Below, piece after piece: positions 1 through 9,050 of a stretch of 64,000 nucleotides of DNA (the stretch's first letter is position 1; the number at the start of each line of letters is the position of its first letter). The notes under the pieces are model-generated. The model did no database searches. It was given only the letters and a program-made list of their open reading frames with translations, and was not told where the DNA came from. Origin of the DNA: Roseomonas elaeocarpi (GTDB lineage Bacteria; Pseudomonadota; Alphaproteobacteria; Acetobacterales; Acetobacteraceae); contig NZ_JBHLUN010000008.1 in assembly GCF_042433915.1 (NCBI RefSeq), forward strand, positions 62,001-126,000. Reading direction: 5' to 3'. The position numbers and the translations under genes were made by a program.

Positions 1-35
1 ACCTATATAGGAGAGGACGCGACGGGCGCCGCGGC

Positions 36-506
36 GTGACGACGCCGCGCATCCACGACGCCGGGGTCGCCGATCTTCCGGCGGTGGTGCGCCTGCTGGC
101 GGACGATCACTTCGGCGCGGCGCGCGAGGCTCCGGGGCCGGTTCTCGACCGCCGCTACGCCGATGCCTTCGCCGCCATCGTCGCTATCCCGGGCTGGGCG
201 GTGATGCTGGCGGAGGAGGACGGGGCGGTGGTCGGCTGCCTGCAATTCATGGTGCTGCCGCAGCTCTCCCACACCGGCACCGCGAGCGCGCAGGTCGAGG
301 GCGTTCGCGTCGCGGCCTCGCACCGCGGCGCCGGGATCGGGTCGGCGCTGATGCGCGCGGCCATCGCGCGGGCCCGCGACGCGGGGTGCGGCACGATGCA
401 GCTCACCAGCCATGCCAGCCGCGTGGACGCGCGCCGCTTCTACGAACGGCTGGGCTTCGCGGTTTCGCACACGGGGTTCAAGCTGAACCTCGGCGGCACG
501 GGCTGA
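36..506 (+). CDS. GNAT family N-acetyltransferase
   Basis: A 156-residue single-domain protein of the usual GNAT length. It would transfer an acetyl group from acetyl-CoA to an amine; the substrate cannot be read from the sequence. The acetyl-CoA-binding motif A is clear (HRGAGIG at about residues 96-102, fitting R/Q-x-x-G-x-G) and follows the strand VEGVRV. The later ARRFYERLGF segment near residue 130 is the usual motif B region. The start is GTG; only 35 bases lie upstream in the window, so a more distal start cannot be excluded. It precedes the D-carbamoylase gene by about 240 bp and need not be cotranscribed with it. Confidence 0.85.
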   Translation: MTTPRIHDAGVADLPAVVRLLADDHFGAAREAPGPVLDRRYADAFAAIVAIPGWAVMLAEEDGAVVGCLQFMVLPQLSHTGTASAQVEGVRVAASHRGAGIGSALMRAAIARARDAGCGTMQLTSHASRVDARRFYERLGFAVSHTGFKLNLGGTG

Positions 507-747
507 CCCGACCGGCCCGCGGAGCTGCGGCGCTTGCCGGCATCGCTGCCACGCGGGGGGCGGTGGTGCGGCCGGAAAGGGGTGTGCGCGGAACCATCGC
601 ATCCGCCGTCGCCTGGCACGGTGCCGCCTTCCCGCGCCGGGTGATCACGCGGCGGGCAGCCTTCCGCCGGGGCATCGGGAAAAATCGGGGTGGACCTGAC
701 GGCCACGTCTTGGCGCGGGGGGTGCTGATGTGCGACTCCACCGCGCC

Positions 748-1722
748 ATGACACGCATCCTCACCGTCGCCGGGGCGCAGCTCGGCCCCATCCAGAAGTC
801 CGAAGGGCGCGACGTCGCCGTCGGGCGTATGGTCCGCCTGATGGAGCGCGCGCACCAGCGCGGCGCCCAGGTCGTGGTGTACCCGGAGCTGGCGCTGACG
901 ACCTTCTTCCCGCGCTGGTACGAGGAAGACATCAGCAACGCCGACAACTGGTACGAGACGGCCCTGCCCTCGAACGAGACGGCGCCGCTGTTCGAGGCCG
1001 CGCGGAAGTACAACATCGCCTTCCACCTGGGCTACGCCGAGAAGACGCCGGACGGGCGCCGCTTCAACACCGCGGCCTTCGTGGACCCGTCGGGCGAGAT
1101 CGTCCTGAAGTACCGCAAGATCCACCTGCCCGGGCACAAGGAATACGAGCCGCGCCGCCAGGTGCAGCACCTGGAGAAGCGCTACTTCGAGGTGGGCGAC
1201 CTGGGCTTCCCGGTGGTGCGCGCGCCGGTCGCGGGCGTGGACGTCAATGTCGGCATGCTGATCTGCAACGACCGCCGCTGGCCCGAGGCCTGGCGCGAGC
1301 TCGGCCTGCAGCAGGTCGAGCTGGTGATGCTCGGCTACAACACGCCCTCCATCAACCAGGACCGGAAGGGCTTCGAGGCGCATCACCTGCGGGTGCTGCA
1401 TTCCCACCTGTCGATCCAGGCCGGCTGCTACCAGAACGCCTGCTTCGGCGTGGGCGTGGCCAAGGCGGGCGTGGAGGACGACCACGAGCTGTTCGGCCAT
1501 TCCATCATCGCCAACCCGCAGGGCGAGATGATCGCCCAGGCCACCACCTGGGACGACGAGCTGATCGTGGCGGATTGCAACCTCGACCAATGCGCGCTGG
1601 GGCGTTCCACCATCTTCAACTTTGCGGCGCATCGCCGGCCGGAGCATTACGGCCGCATCACCGGCCAGGTGGGCTCGGTGGAGCCGCCGCGCTGGCAGCC
1701 GCCGGTGAACGCGGCGGAGTAA
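748..1722 (+). CDS. N-carbamoyl-D-amino acid hydrolase (nitrilase superfamily)
   Basis: A cytoplasmic C-N hydrolase of 324 residues that would convert N-carbamoyl-D-amino acids to D-amino acids, CO2 and ammonia, the last step of hydantoin use. The nitrilase triad is visible: E47 in YPELALTTFF, K124 in KYRKIHLPGH and C173 in LICNDRRWPE. The stretches around HLEKRYFEVGDLGFPV and SMQAG-like SIQAGCYQNA match characterised D-carbamoylases closely, so this is more specific than a generic carbon-nitrogen hydrolase call. An in-frame GTG at 730 would add six residues; the ATG at 748 fits the family start better. No hydantoinase gene is adjacent. Confidence 0.85.
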   Translation: MTRILTVAGAQLGPIQKSEGRDVAVGRMVRLMERAHQRGAQVVVYPELALTTFFPRWYEEDISNADNWYETALPSNETAPLFEAARKYNIAFHLGYAEKTPDGRRFNTAAFVDPSGEIVLKYRKIHLPGHKEYEPRRQVQHLEKRYFEVGDLGFPVVRAPVAGVDVNVGMLICNDRRWPEAWRELGLQQVELVMLGYNTPSINQDRKGFEAHHLRVLHSHLSIQAGCYQNACFGVGVAKAGVEDDHELFGHSIIANPQGEMIAQATTWDDELIVADCNLDQCALGRSTIFNFAAHRRPEHYGRITGQVGSVEPPRWQPPVNAAE

Positions 1723-1804
1723 GCGGCCGCCGATTAGCGGGGAGGCGGCGGGAACGGGCGGGCAGGTCGGGCGTTGTGGTCACGAACCGAACGGAACACC
1801 GCTC

Positions 1805-2167
1805 ATGCGTCGCGTCGCTTCCAACGCCCTCCTCGCCCTCACCCTGGCCGCCGGCGCGCTGCTGCCGGGCGGCCGGCCTGCCCATGCGCAGGACGCCGCG
1901 CAACGGGCGCAGCAGCAGCTCAACACCGAGATCCAGCGCAACGACGCGCTGAACAATCGCAGCGACGCCCCGCCGTCGCGCCGCGCGCCCACCGGTAGCG
2001 CCGGCTCGGCCGCCCGCGTGGAAGGGATGGAAGCGCAGCGGCCGAACTTCCTGACGCAGCAGGGCGCACCGATCGACAACCTCAAGGGCGGCGAGTTCCT
2101 GAGCAAGCCGGACGTGACCAACGCGCCCCGGCTGGGTCGTGCCGGGGACGCTGGTCTCAGCCGCTGA
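1805..2167 (+). CDS. Small secreted hypothetical protein
   Basis: A 120-residue protein with a clear Sec signal peptide (two Arg, then a Leu/Ala core, then a PAHA cleavage region near residue 28). The mature part is Gln/Asn/Arg-rich and probably disordered, with no catalytic motif. I do not recognise the family. It is the first of three consecutive small exported proteins (see 2391 and 2919), separated by gaps of about 140-220 bp and therefore perhaps not one operon. Confidence 0.6.
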   Translation: MRRVASNALLALTLAAGALLPGGRPAHAQDAAQRAQQQLNTEIQRNDALNNRSDAPPSRRAPTGSAGSAARVEGMEAQRPNFLTQQGAPIDNLKGGEFLSKPDVTNAPRLGRAGDAGLSR

Positions 2168-2390
2168 TCGGGTCGCTGAACCAAGCCGCTGCCTGCTTCG
2201 CCGGTTGCTGAGCGGCGGCTCTGAACCGGGTCGCCGGGCTGCCTCGCCGAATGGTCCGGCGTGGCTTGGCACGGGTACTGGCGTGTGGTGCAGCGCTTCG
2301 GGGAGGCTGCCGCACCCTCGGCGGAACGTTACGCCTGCAACGCCTCCTGCCCTGCGGCGTTGGAGAGGTCCGAAGCAGGAGGAAGCCAGG

Positions 2391-2777
2391 GTGTTCCGTT
2401 TTGTCGCGCCGTTGAAGGTCGTTGCCGTTGCCGGTCTGGTCGGCCTGGGAAGCGTCGCGGCCCAGGCGCAGCAGATCGACGGGCCGCTGGGGCAGGTCCT
2501 TCAGAACATGCAGCAGCGACAGAACGGCGATGCCCGTCGCCTGGAGGCCGAGCGCCAGCGCGAGAACGCCGACCGTGAGCGCGCCTGGCGCGACGAGGAC
2601 CGGGCGCGGCGCGAAAGCGACCGTCGCGGCTGGGAGGACCGTCGCCGCCGTGACGCCGACATGCAGCGGCAGCGCGACGACCAGCGGCGGCAGCTGGCGG
2701 ACCGGCAGCGTCAGCTGAACGAGCAGCAGCGCCAGTTGGACGAGCAGCAGAGGCGCTTGGCCGAACAGCGTCGCTGA
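2391..2777 (+). CDS. Secreted Arg/Gln-rich coiled-coil protein
   Basis: A 128-residue protein. The GTG start is chosen because AGGAGGA lies 7-8 bases upstream and the next residues form a signal peptide (hydrophobic core, then AQAQQ near residue 25). The mature chain is almost all Arg, Gln, Glu and Asp, ending in repeated RQLxEQQRQLDEQQ-type heptads, which predicts one long charged alpha helix or coiled coil in the periplasm. No known domain is recognised. A structural or envelope-binding role is possible but unproven. Confidence 0.6.
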   Translation: MFRFVAPLKVVAVAGLVGLGSVAAQAQQIDGPLGQVLQNMQQRQNGDARRLEAERQRENADRERAWRDEDRARRESDRRGWEDRRRRDADMQRQRDDQRRQLADRQRQLNEQQRQLDEQQRRLAEQRR

Positions 2778-2918
2778 GGTGGTTCCCGGCGGGTCGGAAG
2801 CGTTCTAGCCACGGAGTCGTGCCGTGCTGCCCGAGTCGTGGTGTCCCGGCATCCGATGGCGCGGCACGATGCGACGTCGGTCGCGACGTCCCTGCCCGCT
2901 CCTCCATGAGGCACCGCC

Positions 2919-3185
2919 ATGGTCCGCCTGATCCTGCCCGTCCTGGTCGCGCTTCTCGCCGCGCCGGCATCGTCCCGGGCGGCCCCGCTGGACGGGATGT
3001 TCGACACTTCTTTCGAGCGGTTGTTCCGCGGCGGCCCGGCCGAGCAGCGTGACCCGGCCCTGCCCTCCGCCCGGCAGGTGCGCGAGGATGACAGCCGCAC
3101 GATCCGCCAGGAGCTCTGGCAGGCCGAGAAGCGGCACCTGGGCCTGCCCATCCCGTCGGAGCTGCAGCCGCCGCCGACCGGCTGA
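2919..3185 (+). CDS. Small secreted hypothetical protein
   Basis: An 88-residue protein with an N-terminal signal peptide (about residues 1-21, ending SRAAP) and a short polar mature part containing QVREDDSRTIRQELWQAEKR, likely helical. No family is recognised. It is the last of three small exported proteins in a row and is followed by a strong hairpin at 3219-3249. Confidence 0.55.
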   Translation: MVRLILPVLVALLAAPASSRAAPLDGMFDTSFERLFRGGPAEQRDPALPSARQVREDDSRTIRQELWQAEKRHLGLPIPSELQPPPTG

Positions 3186-3218
3186 GCCCGGCGCTGCGGC
3201 CCTCCCCCGGATGGGGGG

Positions 3219-3249
3219 AACCGGCCCTCCCGCGCGGAGCGGGCCGGTT
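3219..3249. terminator. Hairpin terminator between convergent genes
   Basis: A perfect 9-bp inverted repeat, AACCGGCCC at 3219-3227 and GGGCCGGTT at 3241-3249, with a 13-nt loop that can itself pair partly. It lies between a plus-strand and a minus-strand gene that converge, the expected place for a bidirectional terminator. There is no long T tract, which is common in GC-rich genomes. Confidence 0.5.
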
Positions 3250-3310
3250 GCCGGTCCGGCGGCCGCTTCGACGGCCTCCCGTTCAGGGACGCCCGCTCAG
3301 CGACGCCGGC

Positions 3311-4483
3311 TCAGAGGCCGGTAGCGCCGAGACGCAGGATGGCGCGGGCCAGGGCCTGGGCACGCGGCACCATGGTCGCGATCTCCAGGTATTCCTCCGG
3401 GCTGTGCGCCTTGCCACCCACGGGGCCCACGGCGCAGAGCGTCGGCGCCCCCATGGCCGCGGTGAAGCCGCTGTCGGCGCAGCCGCCGGCGAACTCGCCG
3501 GTGATGGCGAGGCCGCTCTCGGCCGCCGCGGCGACGTAGCCCTCGAACAGGCGGGCGGCGTCGGGCGTCTGGGTCAGCGGCACGAACTCGCCCTTGATTG
3601 TCAGCGTGGCGCGGGTGCCCGGCACGGTGGAGCGCGCGACGATGGCGTGGATGCGCTCCATGATCTCCTCGCGGTCGCGGGGCTCGACGTAGCGCAGGTC
3701 GATCTGGCCTTGGGCGGAAGGCGCCACGGTGTTCACGCTCTGCCCGCCGTTCACCAGCCCGACGTTCAGCGTGATGCCGCGCGCAAGGTCGGTCAGGGCG
3801 TGGATCGCGATGATCTTGTGCGCGAGCTCGCCGATCGCGCTCACCCCGGCCTCGAAGTTGCCGCCCGAGTGGGCGGCGCGGCCCTCGATGTCCATCACCA
3901 TGAAGACGCCGCCCTTGCGGCCGGTGACGACGCCGCCGTTGGGGCGGCCGGGCTCGCTGTTGAACACGGCGCGGGCGGACTTCGCCTCGCGCTCGATCAC
4001 CGGGCGGCCTTCGGGGGAGCCGATCTCCTCGTCGCCGGTGAAGAGGCCGACCAGCGGGCCGGGTGCGCCGCCGAACTTCCGGAAGGCGGCCAGCACGAAC
4101 ATGTTCATCACCAGCCCGGCCTTCATGTCGCAGACGCCGGGGCCGGTGGCGATGCCGTTCTCGATGCGGAAGGGGCGGCGCTGCGGCTCGCCCTTGGGGA
4201 ACACCGTGTCGCGGTGGCCCATCAGCAGGATGTTCTCCCGCCGGTTGCCGCTGGCGAGTTCGCCGCCCTCCACCGTGGCGCGCAAACAGTCGCCGAAGCG
4301 CTCGCCGGGGATGGTCTCGACGGCGATGTCGTGCTGGCCGAGGAAGCGGCGGACCTGCTCGCCCACCGCATCGACGCCTGCCTTGTCGTAGGAGCCGCCG
4401 TCGGTGTCCACCATCTCACGCAGGGCGGCCACCATGGCGTCGTGCTGGGTGGCCAGCCAGTCGGTGATCTCGCGCTCGCTCAT
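3311..4483 (-). CDS. M20 family metallopeptidase (glutamate carboxypeptidase-like)
   Basis: A 390-residue zinc-dependent aminoacylase/carboxypeptidase of the M20 family. Visible motifs are the metal His and catalytic Asp in GHRDTVFP, the bridging Asp in GPGVCDMKAG, the catalytic Glu pair in TGDEEIGS, NSEPGR, the lid-domain His in AAHSGG, and the last metal His in GGKAHSPEEY. The start ATG shares ATGA with the stop of the upstream amidase gene, so the two are translationally coupled. This suggests a joint amide-cleaving pathway, perhaps of an N-acyl or carbamoyl amino acid. The exact substrate is unknown. Confidence 0.88.
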   Translation of the reverse strand: MSEREITDWLATQHDAMVAALREMVDTDGGSYDKAGVDAVGEQVRRFLGQHDIAVETIPGERFGDCLRATVEGGELASGNRRENILLMGHRDTVFPKGEPQRRPFRIENGIATGPGVCDMKAGLVMNMFVLAAFRKFGGAPGPLVGLFTGDEEIGSPEGRPVIEREAKSARAVFNSEPGRPNGGVVTGRKGGVFMVMDIEGRAAHSGGNFEAGVSAIGELAHKIIAIHALTDLARGITLNVGLVNGGQSVNTVAPSAQGQIDLRYVEPRDREEIMERIHAIVARSTVPGTRATLTIKGEFVPLTQTPDAARLFEGYVAAAAESGLAITGEFAGGCADSGFTAAMGAPTLCAVGPVGGKAHSPEEYLEIATMVPRAQALARAILRLGATGL

Positions 4484-5919
4484 GCCGTGTGCTCTCCGGA
4501 GTTCTTGGTGGATGCCACCCGGTGGGCGGCGAGGTTGGCCATCGGGAAGGCCGCGGCCTGCTCGATCACGCGCGCGGCGCGGAAGCACAGGTCGTCGCGA
4601 CCCTGCGCCGCCGCGACCTGCACCGCGCGCGGCATGCCGTGTGCGTCGAGGCCGGTGGGTACGCTGATCGCCGGCTGGCGGGTCAGGTTGAAGGCGAAGG
4701 TCCAGGGCGCCCAGTCGCGCCACAGCGCTTCCGTCGGGTGCAGCGTCGGCTGGTCGGCGGCAAAGGCGGCGGTGGGCGTCGAGGCGGTCAGGATCAGGTC
4801 GTAGCGGAGGTGGAACTGCCCCATGGCGTGCGCCGCCTGGGTGCGCATGGCCTCGGCGCCCAGGAAGTCGATGGCGCTCATGCCGCCCTCGCGGCGGGCG
4901 ACCTCTTCCAGCCCGGCATCGAGGAAGGGCTTCCGGTTGTCGGGGGTCAGGCCCACCATGCGGGCCAGCGCCACGCCCCAGACGCGGCCGAAGACGTGGC
5001 GCGTGTCGGGCAGTTCGGGATCGGCTTCCTCCACCGTGGCGCCGGCCTCGCGCAGCCAGGCGGCGGCCTGCTCCATCGCGGCCTCGCCCTCGGCGTCCAG
5101 CGGCGCCTCGAACCCTAAGCGGCGGACCAGGGCGACGCGCATCCCGGCCACGCCGTTCTCGATGCCCGAGCGCCAGTCGCGCGGGTCGTCGGGCAGGCAG
5201 AAGGGATCGCGCACGTCGGCCCGCGCCATGGCGCCCAGCATCAGCGCCGCGTCGCGCACCGAACGCGTCATCGGCCCGGCGCAGGACACCGAGCCGAAGG
5301 CGCTGTGCGGCCATTGCGGCACGCGGCCGTAGGTGGGCTTCACGCCGACCAGGCCGCAATAAGCCGCCGGGATGCGGATGGAGCCACCGGCATCGGTGCC
5401 GATGTGCAGCGGCCCGAAGCAGGCCGCCCCGGCCGCGCCGGCGCCGGAGGAGGAGCCGCCGGTGGTGCGCTGCGGGTCCCAGGGGTTGCGGGTGATGCCG
5501 TGCAGCGGGCAGTCGCCGGGCGTTTTCCAGCCGAACTCGGTGGTGGTGGTCTTGCCCAGGATCACCGCGCCCGCGGCCTTCAGCCCCATCACCGAGGGCG
5601 CGTCCTCGGCGGCGGGCGTCGCGTCGGTGATCTTGCTGCCGCGCCGCGTCGGGAAGCCCGCGAGGTTGAGCAGGTCCTTCACCGTCACCGGCACGCCGTC
5701 CAGCGGGCCGATCGGCCGGCCGGCGGCCCAGCGCGCCTCGCTCTCACCGGCCTGGGCCAGGGCGCGGGGGTTCAGTGCCGCGAAAGCGTTGACCCAAGGG
5801 TTGTAGCGCGCCACCCGTTCGGTAACGGCCTTGAGGGTTTCCACGGGGCTGAGGGCGCGCCGGGCGTAGAGCGCGAGGAGCTCCTCGGCGCTGAGGAGAG
5901 CTGGATCGGTCTGTGTCAT
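4480..5919 (-). CDS. Amidase (amidase signature family)
   Basis: A 479-residue amidase-signature hydrolase. The Ser-cisSer-Lys triad is visible: K81 in VPVTVKDLLN, the cis-Ser at about 156 in GGSSSGAGAA, and the nucleophile at about 180 in GTDAGGSIRIPA. The length fits stand-alone amidases. It lacks the gatB/gatC neighbours expected of a GatA. The ATG at 5919 is preferred; an in-frame ATG at 5931 would add four residues. Its stop overlaps the start of the M20 peptidase (ATGA). The divergent giant TPR gene starts 188 bp away. Confidence 0.87.
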   Translation of the reverse strand: MTQTDPALLSAEELLALYARRALSPVETLKAVTERVARYNPWVNAFAALNPRALAQAGESEARWAAGRPIGPLDGVPVTVKDLLNLAGFPTRRGSKITDATPAAEDAPSVMGLKAAGAVILGKTTTTEFGWKTPGDCPLHGITRNPWDPQRTTGGSSSGAGAAGAACFGPLHIGTDAGGSIRIPAAYCGLVGVKPTYGRVPQWPHSAFGSVSCAGPMTRSVRDAALMLGAMARADVRDPFCLPDDPRDWRSGIENGVAGMRVALVRRLGFEAPLDAEGEAAMEQAAAWLREAGATVEEADPELPDTRHVFGRVWGVALARMVGLTPDNRKPFLDAGLEEVARREGGMSAIDFLGAEAMRTQAAHAMGQFHLRYDLILTASTPTAAFAADQPTLHPTEALWRDWAPWTFAFNLTRQPAISVPTGLDAHGMPRAVQVAAAQGRDDLCFRAARVIEQAAAFPMANLAAHRVASTKNSGEHTA

Positions 5920-6107
5920 GCGGGGCGGCATCCTGCGCCGGTTGCACGCGGGGGGAAAGGCGGGTGGTGTGCCACCTCTGCGCGCACCGCTCCGACCAGC
6001 GGTTTGACTGGCGGTCCGCCTCGTCAGCGGGGCGTCTCGACGGCCCCTGTGGGCGCGTGCCACACAGTCCGGGCCGCCCCCGCCCGTCCCGACGACGAAG
6101 GAAGCAC

Positions 6108-8729
6108 GTGCAAACATCGACGACCTCGCCCGACTGGCAAAGCGCCCTCAACACCGCCCGCGCCCGCCGTAGCGCGAACGACGTGGATGGCGCCGTGCAG
6201 GCTGCACGGGAAGGTCTGGCTCTGCAGCCCGGACAGCCGGCCCTGGTTGAATTGCTGGCGCAGATGCTGCAGGGGCGGCCGGACACGCAGGCCGAGGCAC
6301 TGGAGCTCTGGCAAGGCCGATTGGCCGCGGAGCCCGGCGCGACCCGCGCCCGGGTGGAGGCCGCGCACCTGCTGACCCGTTTCGGGCGGCTGCGGGAGGT
6401 GGAAGCACTGTTGGCCGAAGCCGAGGCGCTGGAGCCTGGGAACCTGCGCTGGGCGGAATGGCGCGCGGGCACGATCCAGCGTCAGCCCGAGCGGCTGGAG
6501 GAGGCGCGAAATGCCTGGGAAGCGGTGGTGGCCCGCTTCCCCGACGCGGTCCGGGGTTATCAGGGCCTTGGCCTGACGCTGCGCGCCCTGAAGCGGCCAA
6601 AGTCAGCGCGCGACGTAGTCGAGGAAGGGCTGCGGCACTGTTCCGGCGATCCCCGGCTGGCGTTGCTGCGGGCGCAACTGCTGGATGTGCTGGAGCCCGC
6701 CAGCGAGGAGCGGATCGACGCCTGGACGGCGGTCGTGGCCGCACTGCCAGAGGAGGTGGCGGCGCAGATCGGCTTCTGCACCGCGCTCGCGGATTTTGAG
6801 CGGATCCCCGAGGCCGAGGCCGCGTATGGCGTGGCCGCCGCGGCGTTTCCGCAGAACGAGCGCCTGCCGCTCGGCCACGCACAGCTGCTGACGCGACTGT
6901 TTCGCCTCGATGAGGCCCTGGCGCTTTGCGAGGGCTTCCTTGACCGGGCGGAGCGGGCGGACAGCACCGTCTGGCACATGACGCACGTCCTGAGCCGGCT
7001 GCAGCGCATCGACGCGCTGGAGCGGCTGCTGGAGCGGCCGGCTGCCCGCAACCTGCCCAACGCGGCGGTTCTGGAGCAGAGGGTGGCAAGGCTGCGCGCG
7101 CAGTTCGATGCAAGCCGCGCGCGGTGGAACCGGGCACGGGCCCAGGCGCCGGAGCAAACCGTCCAGGCCATCGCCTTCCGCTTTGCCGACGCGCGGGATC
7201 ATGGCGCGTCACAATACGGCTCGCTGCTCGCGCTGGAGGAAGCGCCCGGGGAGCTGGAGCGGCTGCGACTCTGCCAGATCTGCTTCTCGACCTCGGGCGC
7301 CGAGTACGGCGAGGCGGCCGGCTATTTCGCACGCCGCATCACCGAGCTCTTTCCCGGCGACCTGCGCTCACATATCGACCTCGCCTTCTCGCTGATGACC
7401 CCGGCCACGATCCGCAGCAGCGAGGCCGTGCTGCGCGACATCCTGGACCGATTCCCCGGGCAGGCAGAAGCGGCGCTGCTGCTGCTGGGCCTGGTAGAGA
7501 ACTCGCCCCGCACCGGGGAATACGACGCGCTCCTGCAGCGGATCACGGTGGCGGAGCGTGGCGCCTTCCCGCGGGATTTCGTGACGCAGTGCGAGGTACG
7601 CGTTTACGCCCGCTCCGTGCTTCGCGGCGGGCCGGTGCTCGCGCCGGAGCGCGCGATCCCGTCCTGGCCGGCGATCGAGCGGCGCTTCCCGGCGGCACCT
7701 CTGGCCATGGAGCTGATCGCGGCCGCCATACCGGCCGCGCCAGCCGTGCGACGCGAGAAGCCGCGGGTGGCGATCTGCGCCGCGGGGCAGCTGCGCGGCT
7801 ACGAGACCGCCTGGCCCGCCCTGATCGAGAAGCTGGCGGGTCCGCTGGAGGCCGACCTGTTCCTCAGCACCTGGGACAAGGTCGGCACCAGCCACGGTGC
7901 CATCAACTCCATCGCGCGGCTGGTATCCCCGGCCTTCTTCGAAGCCTTGCCGCCGGTGCAGCGGCGGGCGAGCGAGTTCCTCGCGACCTTCCGCAACACC
8001 GCGGCACTGTTCTCACGCGACGAGACCGTTTCGGCCGAGGCGCTGCGCGAGCAGCTCGGCCTCACCGGCGTCGAGGTCGAGGACGGCGACAGTTTCACCG
8101 CGCGCCTGGAGGAGCTCGGGATCGACGATCGCGGGCGTAATCCCTGTCGTATGGTGTACCGTAACTGGCGCTGCGACGCGCTGATGCGCGAGCACGTCGC
8201 CCACACCGGCAAGCCCTACGACATCGTGGTCCGCACGCGGCCGGACCTGTTGCTGAACCACATCGACCTCGACGCCGTGCGGGCCACCGCCGCGCAACCG
8301 GATCGGGTGCTGGCGCCGCGTTTCCGCTCTGTGGTGCTGGATGACCAGTTCGCCGTGGGGCACGACTCGGCCATGCAGATCTATGCCGGTATCTGGCCGC
8401 TGGTGGAGCGCAACCGTGGCACTTGGTACATGCCCAATATGGGCGATGTCTGGAGCGAGCGGCTGCTGCGGCAGCACCTTCTCACCTTTGGCGTCTCGAT
8501 CAGCGAAACGCGGTCGTTGCAGAAGGAGCTGTGCCAGCGCCTGCCGCACTGGAGTGACTTCACCGACGCTCTGCTGGAAGACATCTCCCCAGCACCGGCC
8601 ACCTTCGCCGACACGCTGCGCGCGCTGCAGGCCGACCTAGATGCGCGCGCCGCAGCGTCTGCCGCGGCGGAAAAGCCGATGATCGACGATCGGCGCGGGA
8701 GGGTTGTTCGGCTGTTGGACAGTCCGTGA
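6108..8729 (+). CDS. TPR-like protein with C-terminal glycosyltransferase-like domain (paralogue 1)
   Basis: An 873-residue protein. The GTG start is chosen for the AAGGAAG site just upstream and because the Ala/Leu-rich helical repeats begin directly after it. Residues 1 to about 560 are paired amphipathic helices of TPR type (repeated A-x-x-x-L-x-x-x-P spacing). From about 575 a globular domain starts with ICAAGQLRGYETAW and contains FLSTWD, CRMVYRNWRCDALM, YDIVVRTRPDLLLN and LDDQFAVG. Strings of the type SGQ-R.....D-FxSTWD.....R-RPD occur in uncharacterised surface-polysaccharide glycosyltransferase-like proteins. No membrane segment is visible. The function (glycan transfer to a surface structure) is inference. 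The next gene is a full-length paralogue. Confidence 0.7.
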   Translation: MQTSTTSPDWQSALNTARARRSANDVDGAVQAAREGLALQPGQPALVELLAQMLQGRPDTQAEALELWQGRLAAEPGATRARVEAAHLLTRFGRLREVEALLAEAEALEPGNLRWAEWRAGTIQRQPERLEEARNAWEAVVARFPDAVRGYQGLGLTLRALKRPKSARDVVEEGLRHCSGDPRLALLRAQLLDVLEPASEERIDAWTAVVAALPEEVAAQIGFCTALADFERIPEAEAAYGVAAAAFPQNERLPLGHAQLLTRLFRLDEALALCEGFLDRAERADSTVWHMTHVLSRLQRIDALERLLERPAARNLPNAAVLEQRVARLRAQFDASRARWNRARAQAPEQTVQAIAFRFADARDHGASQYGSLLALEEAPGELERLRLCQICFSTSGAEYGEAAGYFARRITELFPGDLRSHIDLAFSLMTPATIRSSEAVLRDILDRFPGQAEAALLLLGLVENSPRTGEYDALLQRITVAERGAFPRDFVTQCEVRVYARSVLRGGPVLAPERAIPSWPAIERRFPAAPLAMELIAAAIPAAPAVRREKPRVAICAAGQLRGYETAWPALIEKLAGPLEADLFLSTWDKVGTSHGAINSIARLVSPAFFEALPPVQRRASEFLATFRNTAALFSRDETVSAEALREQLGLTGVEVEDGDSFTARLEELGIDDRGRNPCRMVYRNWRCDALMREHVAHTGKPYDIVVRTRPDLLLNHIDLDAVRATAAQPDRVLAPRFRSVVLDDQFAVGHDSAMQIYAGIWPLVERNRGTWYMPNMGDVWSERLLRQHLLTFGVSISETRSLQKELCQRLPHWSDFTDALLEDISPAPATFADTLRALQADLDARAAASAAAEKPMIDDRRGRVVRLLDSP

Positions 8730-8871
8730 CAAGGCACCGAGTGACCGGGAAGCAAGTATCCCAGCGAATGGAGCAGGCATCCCTGGGGTGAAATCATCGG
8801 CCGAACCCGCGCTGCCTTCTCGCCTGTACCATCATCCTGACCACAGGGTGCCCGCCGCCGTGCCGCGTCAC

Positions 8872-8906
8872 GAGGCCCGAGGCCCGAGGCCCGAGGCCCG
8901 AGGCCC
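8872..8906. repeat. Heptanucleotide tandem repeat, 5 units
   Basis: Five perfect copies of GAGGCCC in tandem, in the roughly 320-bp gap (8730-9050) between the two giant paralogues. The gap holds no convincing gene. Its only other notable feature is the GGAGGG ribosome site about 6 bases before the next start at 9051. Confidence 0.9.
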
Positions 8907-9050
8907 GACGGGCAGCCGCCGGCGCTTCGCCATGGCAAGGCATGGACGTCTTGCGGCGCAACCGGGCCAGCGAAAGACGGCAGGGAGCCTTGAGGGCGGG
9001 AGCACTTGTGGTGCAATCCTTGGCCATGTTCTGCCTGATGGAGGGATTTG

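Noticed and set aside
3248..4804. Long plus-strand frame opposite the M20 peptidase and amidase genes
   Set aside because: Antisense shadow of two genes with complete catalytic motifs; its product is His/Ala/Arg-rich without any motif.
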